Source of the DNA: Fusicatenibacter_A intestinipullorum
Lineage (GTDB): Bacteria > Bacillota > Negativicutes > Acidaminococcales > Acidaminococcaceae
Direction: 5' to 3'
Assembly: GCA_019117495.1 (NCBI GenBank)
Contig: DWZP01000026.1
Coordinates: 8,913 to 72,912, forward strand
DNA: 64,000 nt
Positions 57,925 through 64,000 of the stretch are shown here, one piece after another; the stretch's first letter is position 1, and the number at the start of each line of letters is the position of its first letter. The position numbers and the translations under genes are program-made. The notes under the pieces are model-generated. The model was not told the origin of the DNA. It did not search any database and saw nothing but the letters and a program-made list of their open reading frames with translations.

Positions 57925-59106
57925 TTATTTGGCCATCTGGTAAATCTTTTCCATGTCATCAATGTTCAGTGCTTTAAAGCCGCCGATGGTGCGTGTGTTG
58001 TTAAAGCTGCATTTATAGGCCAGCTCTTTAATCTGTTCATCGGTAAGGTGAATATCCATATCGCTGATTTTCGTCGGCATGCCAATGCTCTTAAAGAATG
58101 CTTCCATGGCTTCAATGCCTTCAAGGGCAATTTTTTCTTCCGCACCGGCGGTATAGGGAATGCCGAAAACATTAACGGCAAGCTGCGCAAAGCGTGCGGG
58201 GTTAACCGGCATTACGTAACGCGCCCAGCTGCCCCAAACTGCTGCCAGCCCTGCGCCGTGGGCGATGTCAAACATGCCGCCGAGTTCGTGTTCCAGCTGA
58301 TGGCAGGCCCAGTCGCCCAAAGTGCGGTCGCCGGTGATATCGTTGTGTGAAAGGGTGCCGCTCCACATAATTTCGGAGCGTGCATCGTAGTCATCAGGCT
58401 TTTTAAGGGCGGTTTTTACGTTACGCATTACGTTTTTAATCAGCGTTTCAGCAATGCCGTCCGTTAAATTAAGTTGTTTAACATCCGGTTTGGTAAAAAA
58501 GCGTTCCAGGCTGTGTACAATAATATCCGTGCAGCCGCTTGCCGTTTGGTAAGCGGGCAGGGTATAGGTAAGCTCGGGGTTCATAACGGCAAATTTGCAG
58601 TAAGCGTAAGGAGAATAAGCGCCGCGTTTCAACCAGCCGTTTTCGTTGGTGATAATGCTGGCGTTGCTCATTTCGCTGCCTGCGGCGGCAATGGTCAGCA
58701 CTGCGCCGATAGGCATGCAGGCCTGCGGTGCTTTGCCGGTGTAATAGTCCCATACGTCGCCTTCGTTGGTAAGGCCGTAGCCGATGGCTTTGGCGCTGTC
58801 GATAACGCTGCCGCCGCCTACTGCCAGTATAAAATCTATTTTTTCTTTGCGGCCGAGTTCAATGCCTTCATAAACTTTGCTGAGGCGCGGGTTCGGCACA
58901 ACGCCGCCCAGTTCTGTATAGCTGATGCCTTCTGCCTGAAGCGAAGCGCATATTCTGTCAATCAGGCCGGACTTTTTGGCGCTGTGCCCGCCGTAGTGAA
59001 TAAGTACCTTTGTTGCTCCGGCTTCTTTGCACAGTGCGCCGGTGCGTGCTTCGGTGCCGCGCCCGAAAATTACTTTGGTCGGTGCTAAATATTGAAAGAA
59101 TTCCAT
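57925..59106 (-). CDS. Iron-containing alcohol dehydrogenase (butanol-dehydrogenase type)
   Basis: The 393-residue enzyme has the NAD(P)-binding GGGSVIDSAKAIGY loop and the Fe ligands in the HQLEHELGGMFDIAHGAGLAAVWGSW stretch. The N-terminal APTKVIFGRGTEAR is typical. It is closest in layout to YqhD/BdhA proteins that reduce butyraldehyde or related aldehydes with NADPH. AAAGGAGCTG precedes ATG. It heads an operon with pcp and the broken nitroreductase gene. A dyad in the divergent region may regulate it. Confidence 0.93.
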   Translation of the reverse strand: MEFFQYLAPTKVIFGRGTEARTGALCKEAGATKVLIHYGGHSAKKSGLIDRICASLQAEGISYTELGGVVPNPRLSKVYEGIELGRKEKIDFILAVGGGSVIDSAKAIGYGLTNEGDVWDYYTGKAPQACMPIGAVLTIAAAGSEMSNASIITNENGWLKRGAYSPYAYCKFAVMNPELTYTLPAYQTASGCTDIIVHSLERFFTKPDVKQLNLTDGIAETLIKNVMRNVKTALKKPDDYDARSEIMWSGTLSHNDITGDRTLGDWACHQLEHELGGMFDIAHGAGLAAVWGSWARYVMPVNPARFAQLAVNVFGIPYTAGAEEKIALEGIEAMEAFFKSIGMPTKISDMDIHLTDEQIKELAYKCSFNNTRTIGGFKALNIDDMEKIYQMAK

Positions 59107-59160
59107 ATGGTTCAGCTCCTTTATAAAACTTATATATTAATGGTACGCCAAAAGAAGGCT

Positions 59161-59191
59161 GATGTAAATATGAAGAAAAAAGTTTTACATC
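59161..59191. promoter_or_regulatory. GATGTAAA / TTTACATC dyad between divergent genes
   Basis: An 8-15-8 perfect inverted repeat lies between the alcohol dehydrogenase and the secreted-protein operon, about 55 bases from one start and 68 from the other. Candidate operator or weak hairpin. Confidence 0.4.
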
Positions 59192-59258
59192 GGGCAGGCG
59201 TTTATAAAAAAACGGCGAAGATAATTATATTGTAAAATTTTTAACAGGAGGTTTTACT

Positions 59259-59690
59259 ATGCAGGGTAAAAAATATATAGCGGCTGCTCTGGTATGCGGA
59301 TTCATACTTGGCAGCAGCACTGCTCCGGCACAGGCCGGAATTTTGGGCACTGTTTTAAAAGGCGGCGCTATCGGTGTGCTTGTAAGCCAGTTTGATGACC
59401 AGCTTAACAGCGCCATTAACACTTTAACGGGCAAATATGCCGTAAGCAGCGATTATGCAACCAAGGTTGTGCCGGTAATTACCGTTGGCGACGGCAGCTA
59501 CGCAGGTGCGGCGCAGGTAAGCGGCCCGCATGCGCAGGTGGAAAAATGCAAGGCTGCGCTTTTGATAGAAGCATCGTTTTTCGGCAGTTTCCGCGCCAAA
59601 GCGCTGATACCGATTGACAAAGTTGATATTACAGATGTTAACCGTGTACAGGGCGTAGGCGTATCGGCACAGATTGATGTAAAACTTTAA
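59259..59690 (+). CDS. Secreted protein of unknown function, 143 residues
   Basis: It has a signal peptide (MQGKKYIAAALVCGFILGSSTAPAQA, cut near residue 26). A Gly-rich segment (GILGTVLKGGAIGVLVSQFDDQLN) follows, then a compact domain of about 90 residues with one Cys. I recognise no family. AGGAGGTTTTACT precedes ATG. Its stop overlaps the start of the UDG-like gene by one base (TAATG), so the four genes from here to the second ThrE gene are one operon. Exported, perhaps envelope-associated. Confidence 0.75.
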   Translation: MQGKKYIAAALVCGFILGSSTAPAQAGILGTVLKGGAIGVLVSQFDDQLNSAINTLTGKYAVSSDYATKVVPVITVGDGSYAGAAQVSGPHAQVEKCKAALLIEASFFGSFRAKALIPIDKVDITDVNRVQGVGVSAQIDVKL

Positions 59691-60406
59691 TGGCGGTAAC
59701 AGTTGTGACGGCAGAAGAATTTATTGAAAAACTACAACAATACAGCAGCCCGCAGGTTTTTAACCCATGGGCAGATTACGACAGTGAATGTGACATTGGA
59801 CCGCAGGCGCCTGTAATACGTGCGGCGAACTTTCTGCGCTATTTAAAGCTGCGCCAAAATGCCCATTTTCTGTTCATTGCCGAAGGGCTCGGCTACCAGG
59901 GCGGGCATTTCAGCGGCATGGCCATGACCAGTGAACGCATTTTGCTTGGCAATCATCCGGATGTTAAGCAGCAGGCAGTTCTGGGGCAGTGGGATTACAG
60001 GCGCACCAGCAATCCGGACAGCCCGCGCCTGAACCGCACGCAAAAACTGTACGGCTTTAACGAACCTACGGCGACGGTTATGTGGAACGCCATTGCGCGT
60101 CACGGGTTATCTCCCTATGATACGGTTTTGTGGAATATTTTTCCGTTTCATCCGTATAAAGACGGCAATATTTTAAGCAACCGCACGCCAACGGGTGAGG
60201 AGCTGGATGTTGGTATTGAGTACGCGCGGCTTTTAATGCAGCTTATTCCCGGCATGAAGGTTGTGGCAATCGGGCGCAAATCGCAGCAGACGCTTGGCAA
60301 ATACGGCGTTGCCTGCGAGTGTGTGCCGCATCCTTCCATGGGCGGCGCCAACGCTTTTAAAAAAGCTGTGGCAGAGCTTTTTGCCGCACAGGGCGGTGAA
60401 AAATAA
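59690..60406 (+). CDS. Uracil-DNA glycosylase-fold protein
   Basis: The 238-residue protein shows the UDG-superfamily pattern: the motif FLFIAEGLGYQGGHFSGMAMTSE in place of the active-site GxxPG loop, and HPSMGGANAF as the C-terminal H-x-S/P loop. The family excises uracil or other damaged bases, but this branch is not well studied and the catalytic Asp/Asn is not obvious. It starts and ends in TAATG overlaps with both neighbours, which is unusual for a DNA-repair gene and links it to the secreted protein and exporter genes. Confidence 0.78.
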   Translation: MAVTVVTAEEFIEKLQQYSSPQVFNPWADYDSECDIGPQAPVIRAANFLRYLKLRQNAHFLFIAEGLGYQGGHFSGMAMTSERILLGNHPDVKQQAVLGQWDYRRTSNPDSPRLNRTQKLYGFNEPTATVMWNAIARHGLSPYDTVLWNIFPFHPYKDGNILSNRTPTGEELDVGIEYARLLMQLIPGMKVVAIGRKSQQTLGKYGVACECVPHPSMGGANAFKKAVAELFAAQGGEK

Positions 60407-61191
60407 TGGCTAAAACAGATTTTACACGTGACCAGACAATCAATATAGCTGTAAAAATGGGCAAAATTCTGCTGAAAAGCGGCGCAGAAACCTACCGTGT
60501 GGAAGATACCATTTCGCGCTGCTGCCTTGTGCACGGCTATGAGGTTGACCCTTTTGTAACGCCTACCGTTATAATTTTGGGCAACGAAGATACCGACAGC
60601 TTTATCCGCGTAAGCAGAATTGGTTACCGCAGCACCAATTTAAGCCTTATCAGCGAAATGAACAGTATGTCCTACAATTTTGCCAAGTGGGATATGGGCT
60701 ACGAAGATACCTGTAAATGGCTGGACAAAAAATGGCGGCAGCCCGCGCCTTACGGTAAATGGATGGTCTGCCTTGCCTCCGGCATTGGTTCGGCAGCCTT
60801 TGCGGCGATGCTGGGCGGCAACAGCCATGACTTTATTGCGGCCTTTATTACGGGCGGCGCTGCCATGGTTGCCTTAAAGCAGATTGCAGGCTACCACCCA
60901 AGCGCTTTTTGGGAAAACGCCGTGGCCGGTGTTGTTATTGCAACCGTTGCGCTTATCTGCTGCGCAATGAGCGTGCAGTGTACAATGGAAAAAATTATTG
61001 TAGGCGCGCTGATGCCCTTTGTGCCCGGCGTGGCTTTCTGCAACGGCCTGCGCGATTATATGGCAGGTAATTTAATGAGCGGCAATTCGCGCATCGCGGA
61101 AGCGCTGCTGTTTGCTTCGTCCATTGCCATCGGCATTGCGTTTGTTCTGCGTGCCTGGTTTATCTGGGGGTGGGATTTATGGAAATTATAA
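60406..61191 (+). CDS. Threonine/serine exporter ThrE, N-terminal-type subunit
   Basis: The 261-residue protein has a soluble N-terminal part (about 1-115, with GKILLKSGAETYRVEDTISR) and five hydrophobic segments. It matches the ThrE/DUF1212 half of bacterial Thr/Ser exporters, which in many Firmicutes are split into two genes. The partner is the next gene. ATG overlaps the UDG stop by one base. Confidence 0.9.
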   Translation: MAKTDFTRDQTINIAVKMGKILLKSGAETYRVEDTISRCCLVHGYEVDPFVTPTVIILGNEDTDSFIRVSRIGYRSTNLSLISEMNSMSYNFAKWDMGYEDTCKWLDKKWRQPAPYGKWMVCLASGIGSAAFAAMLGGNSHDFIAAFITGGAAMVALKQIAGYHPSAFWENAVAGVVIATVALICCAMSVQCTMEKIIVGALMPFVPGVAFCNGLRDYMAGNLMSGNSRIAEALLFASSIAIGIAFVLRAWFIWGWDLWKL

Positions 61192-61670
61192 CCGCCTTCG
61201 GGTTTGCCTGCATTGCTACTATGGCGTTTGCGGTGCTGTTTCAGGCGCCGAAAAAGATTGTGCTTATCGACGGCGTTATCGGTGCTATCGGCTGGGTGGT
61301 TTTTATATACCTGCGGCATGAGCTTGGCTATACATCGTTTGTTTCCAATTTTTGCGCCACCATTTCACTGGCACTGGCTAGTGAGCTCAGTTCCCGCATT
61401 TTCAAGCAGCCGGTAACGGTGTTTGTTATACCTGGCATAGTGCCTCTGGTGCCGGGGCTGGGCATTTATCAGGGAATGTTTGCCATTATTAATAATGAAT
61501 ATAATAACGGAACTTCCATTTTGCTTACGGCAATGACAGATTCCGTTGCCATTGCCATTGGCGTAATGCTGGTTTCCAGTTTGTTCCGCGTGCTGAAGGT
61601 GCGACGCTTTATGCTGCAGTACCGGCGTTCCAAACGGCAGATGGAGCTAAAAGTTAAAGGCAGAAAATAA
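61179..61670 (+). CDS. Threonine/serine exporter ThrE, C-terminal-type subunit
   Basis: The 163-residue protein has four hydrophobic segments and a basic C-terminal tail (RRFMLQYRRSKRQMELKVKGRK). It matches the DUF3815/ThrE_2 half of the split exporter. ATG 61179 is chosen because GGGGG lies eight bases upstream; a GTG three codons earlier overlaps it. It overlaps the larger subunit gene by 13 bases, so the two should be made in equal amounts. Confidence 0.9.
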   Translation: MEIITAFGFACIATMAFAVLFQAPKKIVLIDGVIGAIGWVVFIYLRHELGYTSFVSNFCATISLALASELSSRIFKQPVTVFVIPGIVPLVPGLGIYQGMFAIINNEYNNGTSILLTAMTDSVAIAIGVMLVSSLFRVLKVRRFMLQYRRSKRQMELKVKGRK

Positions 61671-61673
61671 ATA

Positions 61674-61717
61674 AACAGCACACTGAAAGCATTGTAAAGC
61701 TGCTTTGGTGTGCTGTT
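61674..61717. terminator. Bidirectional terminator
   Basis: AACAGCACAC and GTGTGCTGTT form a ten-pair stem with an inner AGC/GCT pair, followed by ATTGTTAT. It lies between the exporter operon and the convergent toxin gene. Confidence 0.8.
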
Positions 61718-61728
61718 ATTGTTATAAG

Positions 61729-62034
61729 TTAAAAAATATCGGGATATTCCGTAGGCAGGTGGGCGATATGGTAAACATAAATAATGTGCTCTACCTTTTT
61801 ACAGATGCAGATATAGTTTTGGCTTTTTAAAATTTTAAAATTCCTGCTTTTCAGCGGCTCGTATTTAATGCTGTCGGCCGCCGGATAAAAGAGCTTCAAT
61901 TCTTTTAAATCGCGCAGTATTTTGCCGGTTATTCTGTCTGCTTCGTCCGGCGTAATGTTGCGCCGCCAGTAAGCGCCGATATTTTTCAGGTCGTCAACCG
62001 CGCGCGGCAGAAGCCTTATTGACGCTTCAACCAT
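61729..62034 (-). CDS. RelE/ParE-superfamily toxin
   Basis: The 101-residue protein has the RelE/ParE pattern: IRLLPRAVDDLKNIGAYWRRNITPDEADRI in the first half and NYICICKKVEHIIYVYHIAHLP in the beta sheet at the end. Family members inhibit gyrase or cleave mRNA. Its start lies eight bases inside the antitoxin gene, so translation is coupled. With the antitoxin it forms a complete module next to the integrated element. Confidence 0.88.
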   Translation of the reverse strand: MVEASIRLLPRAVDDLKNIGAYWRRNITPDEADRITGKILRDLKELKLFYPAADSIKYEPLKSRNFKILKSQNYICICKKVEHIIYVYHIAHLPTEYPDIF

Positions 62035-62296
62035 GGCTTTTCTGTTTCAGGCTTGCTTCAAATTCTTCCAGAGCGCAAGCGGCTGCCCCGTTTAATCTTG
62101 TGTTTTCGCTTTCCAAAACTACATTGCTGAGTTTTAATACTAAGTCGCGCAGTTCAAACGCCCGGGCGCACATCACCACTAAATCCTTTTCCCCGTTTTT
62201 GGTAATGTAAATTGCATCGCCTGTTCTGCGTGCCAGTTCGGCAATTTGGCTGTAATCGGTACGCAGGCGTGTAGACGGCTTAATATAAACCATCAT
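62027..62296 (-). CDS. Phd/YefM-type antitoxin
   Basis: The 89-residue protein begins MMVYIKPSTRLRTDYSQIAELARRTGDAIYITKNGEKDLVVM, the Phd/YefM DNA-binding and dimerisation domain. A helical C-terminal tail that would wrap the toxin follows. Two consecutive ATG codons (62296, 62293) follow AGGAGG; the second has better spacing. The order antitoxin-toxin with overlap is standard. Confidence 0.9.
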   Translation of the reverse strand: MMVYIKPSTRLRTDYSQIAELARRTGDAIYITKNGEKDLVVMCARAFELRDLVLKLSNVVLESENTRLNGAAACALEEFEASLKQKSHG

Positions 62297-62484
62297 ATTC
62301 CTCCTATCATCAAATTTTACCGCCTTTAAAAGTGACGGCAAGACGAAATTTTACCATAATCTTTAAACTTTGTAAAGATAGGGCATAAAATTTTTGAACC
62401 GGCGGCAGCAGGGAGGCCGGCCGGGTTTTAGAATATTGCCAAGCCGGAAAGGCTGTGATATAATTATTAATACAATTTACACAT

Positions 62485-62526
62485 GCGGGTGTAGTTCAGT
62501 GGTAGAACAATAGCTTCCCAAGCTAT
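62485..62526 (+). tRNA. tRNA-Gly(CCC), 5' two-thirds only
   Basis: Acceptor 5' strand GCGGGTG, D arm GTTC-AGTGGTA-GAAC and anticodon arm ATAGC-TTCCCAA-GCTAT (anticodon 62517-62519) are perfect. After GCTAT no T arm (TTCGA-type loop) and no CACCCGC acceptor 3' strand follow. The gene is interrupted just after the anticodon arm. An integrase gene lies 190 bases downstream, so an integrated element is the likely cause. Confidence 0.75.
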
Positions 62527-62567
62527 GTGCTAAGAATTTTTACACATCTCGCAACCCCAGTATTTAT

Positions 62568-62601
62568 GCCTGTTTCGGGACTTGCCGAAACAGGCTTTTT
62601 T
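62568..62601 (+). terminator. Strong terminator downstream of the cut tRNA
   Basis: GCCTGTTTCGG and CCGAAACAGGC form an 11-pair stem with a six-base loop and a T6 tail. Confidence 0.88.
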
Positions 62602-62605
62602 AATA

Positions 62606-62629
62606 CAGGTGCTTATTCAGGTGCTTATT
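62606..62629 (+). repeat. Tandem repeat CAGGTGCTTATT x2
   Basis: Two exact, adjacent 12-base copies lie about 80 bases from the integrase stop codon. Tandem short repeats near an attachment site often are integrase arm-type or excisionase sites. Confidence 0.5.
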
Positions 62630-62703
62630 TGTACGCAAATCATCATCAGGCATCTGAAATGATTAAAAATTATCTCAAATAATTATTAAAGTAAAGAAAT
62701 TAT

Positions 62704-62729
62704 AGTCAGTGCTAAATTTAGCACTGACT
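62704..62729. terminator. 26-bp perfect palindrome spanning the integrase stop
   Basis: AGTCAGTGCTAAA and TTTAGCACTGACT are exact complements without a loop. The integrase stop TAA (62720-62718 on the minus strand) and its last codons are inside. The minus strand continues ATAATTTCTTTACTTT, a weak T-rich tail. Confidence 0.6.
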
Positions 62730-63968
62730 ATTAATTTCATCATTTGCAGTAATGGTCTCATCAATTAAATTATCCATTTCTTTAGCGGCACCTTTTTTTG
62801 CGACCGTTATTGGGTGTAAATATCTTGACGTTGTTTTCAAATCGCTGTGACCCATATTATCTTTTACCGTGCCAAGGTCAACGCCCCTTGCTAATGAATA
62901 AGTTGCCCCCATATGCCTCCAGCCATGTACGGTCATATGGTTAAAGTTGTTTCTGGCAATGAAATCCTGCAACCAATTATAAAATGATGACAAGTCTAAA
63001 ATTTTCACGTTTTCACCAGATTTTATGCCTCGTGTTCTGACAAAAATCCAGTTTTGCGGATTCTTGAGATTCCTGCTCTTTAAATGTGCTTCCTGATTTT
63101 CTTTATGTTTGAGAAATAGTTCCTTTATTCGTGCACCAAAAGCCAATTCCCGTTTTGAAGATTTCGTTTTTGGGTCTTTGGTATTTATTCCCTGTCCCGG
63201 CACATAGTAACTGCTTTCTTCAATTTTAAAAACGCTTTGCTCAAAATCGACTCTGTCCCATGTCAATGCGTACATTTCTCCGCGCCTGCAAACATCTTGA
63301 AACGCCAAAAACAACAGCAACTTTTGCTTCACGTTGGTTGGCGTATCTTTTAATTCCCGCACAGCCTGCATAAAGCGTTTAAATTCATCATACTGATAAA
63401 ACGGAGTCTTACTCTCAGCTGGCTTGGGACGCTGATAAACCGGTATTTCTTCACATGGATTCTTATCAACCAGCCCCCATTCAATACAGCGGTTATAAAT
63501 TGAGCGCAGCAGTTTATATACGGAATGTACCGTTGTTTCAGATAGTTTTTTGGTCGGGTCATGCATTTTAGGACGATTGCGCAGTTCGGCAATAAGCCAT
63601 AAAACATCATCTGCTTTAATAGTGTCTGCCTGGCGTTTACCTATATACGGCAGGATATTGTTTTTGATATTGATTTTATCGCTTTGTGCTGTTGTCGGGC
63701 TTAACGTGCTGCCATATTTTTCCGTCCATACATCAATCAAATCAGTGACTGTCATCTTTGTGCGTACAGCAGGTCTAACATTTTGTCTCTGCTTCTTTTG
63801 CATTTCAGCCTGTACCTGAGCGTAAAATACTGCAAGTTTTTTGTTAACAGCGGCTTTTGTTCGCGCTTCAACTGTTTTACAACGGCGGACTTGCGGACCA
63901 TTTTTGTAACCGCATGATACTACTAATTTATACTTATTATTACCGAGTTCAACTATACTTCCAGGCAT
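62718..63968 (-). CDS. Tyrosine-type site-specific integrase
   Basis: The 416-residue recombinase has an AP2-like arm-binding start (GNNKYKLVVSCGY), a SAM-like core-binding domain (about 70-180) and a catalytic domain. Catalytic residues seen: Arg in DVCRRGEMYAL, Lys in TKSSKRELAF, His-Arg in HGWRHMG, His in MGHSDLKTTSRYLHP and the Tyr nucleophile in the same stretch. It resembles integrases of Firmicutes phages and conjugative transposons. AGGAGAAAG precedes ATG. The rest of the element lies beyond 64000; the 31 bases after the start hold nothing I can name. Confidence 0.95.
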   Translation of the reverse strand: MPGSIVELGNNKYKLVVSCGYKNGPQVRRCKTVEARTKAAVNKKLAVFYAQVQAEMQKKQRQNVRPAVRTKMTVTDLIDVWTEKYGSTLSPTTAQSDKINIKNNILPYIGKRQADTIKADDVLWLIAELRNRPKMHDPTKKLSETTVHSVYKLLRSIYNRCIEWGLVDKNPCEEIPVYQRPKPAESKTPFYQYDEFKRFMQAVRELKDTPTNVKQKLLLFLAFQDVCRRGEMYALTWDRVDFEQSVFKIEESSYYVPGQGINTKDPKTKSSKRELAFGARIKELFLKHKENQEAHLKSRNLKNPQNWIFVRTRGIKSGENVKILDLSSFYNWLQDFIARNNFNHMTVHGWRHMGATYSLARGVDLGTVKDNMGHSDLKTTSRYLHPITVAKKGAAKEMDNLIDETITANDEINSQC

Positions 63969-64000
63969 ATTGCTTTCTCCTATCGATACTAAATAATAAA

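Larger units (their letters stand above)
62527..62717. other. Element end / attachment region
   Basis: Non-coding DNA between the cut tRNA and the integrase gene. It holds a copy of TTTACACAT (62539-62547, also at 62476-62484 before the tRNA), a terminator hairpin (62568-62601) and a 12-base tandem repeat (62606-62629). The stretch ATCTCGCAACCCCA (62545-62558) looks like the 3' end of some tRNA, but no matching 5' strand is present. Together with 62342-62484, where I see no gene, this covers the roughly 420 bases between antitoxin and integrase. Confidence 0.5.

Noticed and set aside
62545..62558. 3' end of a second tRNA
   Set aside because: ATCTCGCAACCCCA resembles a T-stem/acceptor 3' strand, but no complementary 5' strand lies within a tRNA length, so it is noted only within the attachment region.
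62606..62629. CRISPR repeat
   Set aside because: Two adjacent copies without spacers are a simple tandem repeat; no cas gene is in the window.

Overview
ORGANISM. The window reads as a chromosomal segment of a Gram-negative (diderm) Firmicute, most likely class Negativicutes (a Phascolarctobacterium/Acidaminococcus-like gut anaerobe). Three things support this. Ribosome-binding sites are strong AGGAGG-type and the gene repertoire is Firmicutes-like: YigZ, Rrf2-mnmA, a Bacillus-type SOS box before a YneA-like gene, and HicAB. A 693-residue protein nevertheless has a signal peptide, a beta-rich passenger and a C-terminal autotransporter barrel ending in Phe, which needs an outer membrane. The metabolism is anaerobic and amino- or dicarboxylic-acid based: a DcuC carrier, diaminopropionate ammonia-lyase, an iron-sulfur flavoprotein, an iron-containing alcohol dehydrogenase and a DUF362 ferredoxin-like protein. 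The genus is inference.

LAYOUT. 1-6.2 kb: end of a YczE-like membrane protein, MATE pump, M20 peptidase, iron-sulfur flavoprotein, M19 dipeptidase, DcuC. 6.4-8.4 kb: metal/tetrapyrrole group (CbiK-like chelatase, DtxR/MntR-type regulator, ECF S-component-like protein) with two clear operator arrays. 8.4-9.4 kb: non-coding, with structured hairpin repeats. 9.4-15.7 kb: FkbM methyltransferase and a Fe3+-type ABC importer with an internal attenuator and a second binding protein. 15.7-18.4 kb: two-component system divergent from a PepSY protein. 18.5-24.1 kb: purC, autotransporter, CPA2 antiporter. 24.2-28.9 kb: YigZ, nicotinamidase-like hydrolase, ZnuABC-type importer plus a PHP phosphoesterase. 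29-32 kb: MATE, TetR regulator, DUF362. 32.2-38.3 kb: three M14 aspartoacylase-like proteins around a circularly permuted ATP-grasp / alpha-E / transglutaminase trio. 38.4-42.1 kb: DUF2130, patatin, a PNPOx-like protein, and an EamA gene broken at a T8 run. 42.2-45.3 kb: rrf2-HD-mnmA-unknown operon. 45.5-54.5 kb: AEC carrier, SOS-type yneA-like gene, dpaL, purB-purA, SLC13 carrier, EamA carrier, a MITE-like element, an esterase. 54.7-61.7 kb: HicAB, aldo/keto reductase, adh-pcp-nitroreductase (frameshifted), then an operon of unknown-UDG-ThrE1-ThrE2 with three successive start/stop overlaps. 61.7-64 kb: ParE/Phd toxin-antitoxin, a tRNA-Gly(CCC) cut off after its anticodon arm, and a tyrosine integrase. 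This last part is the boundary of an integrated element that continues beyond the window.

HIGHLIGHTS. The best candidate for an under-described system is the 32.2-38.3 kb amidoligase/transglutaminase/M14 cassette. One of its M14 members lacks the first zinc His, and its promoter fires almost directly into a terminator-like hairpin. Other leads are: a pair of non-coding hairpins sharing a loop core in opposite orientation (8.77 and 9.1 kb); three phased GTTAAC boxes on a near-consensus promoter; a MerR-type 19-bp-spacer promoter; an SOS-controlled yneA homologue without lexA; the homopolymer frameshift in an EamA transporter; and the disrupted tRNA-Gly. No CRISPR array, rRNA, complete tRNA or insertion sequence was seen. 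All calls were made by reading the sequence, without database searches.
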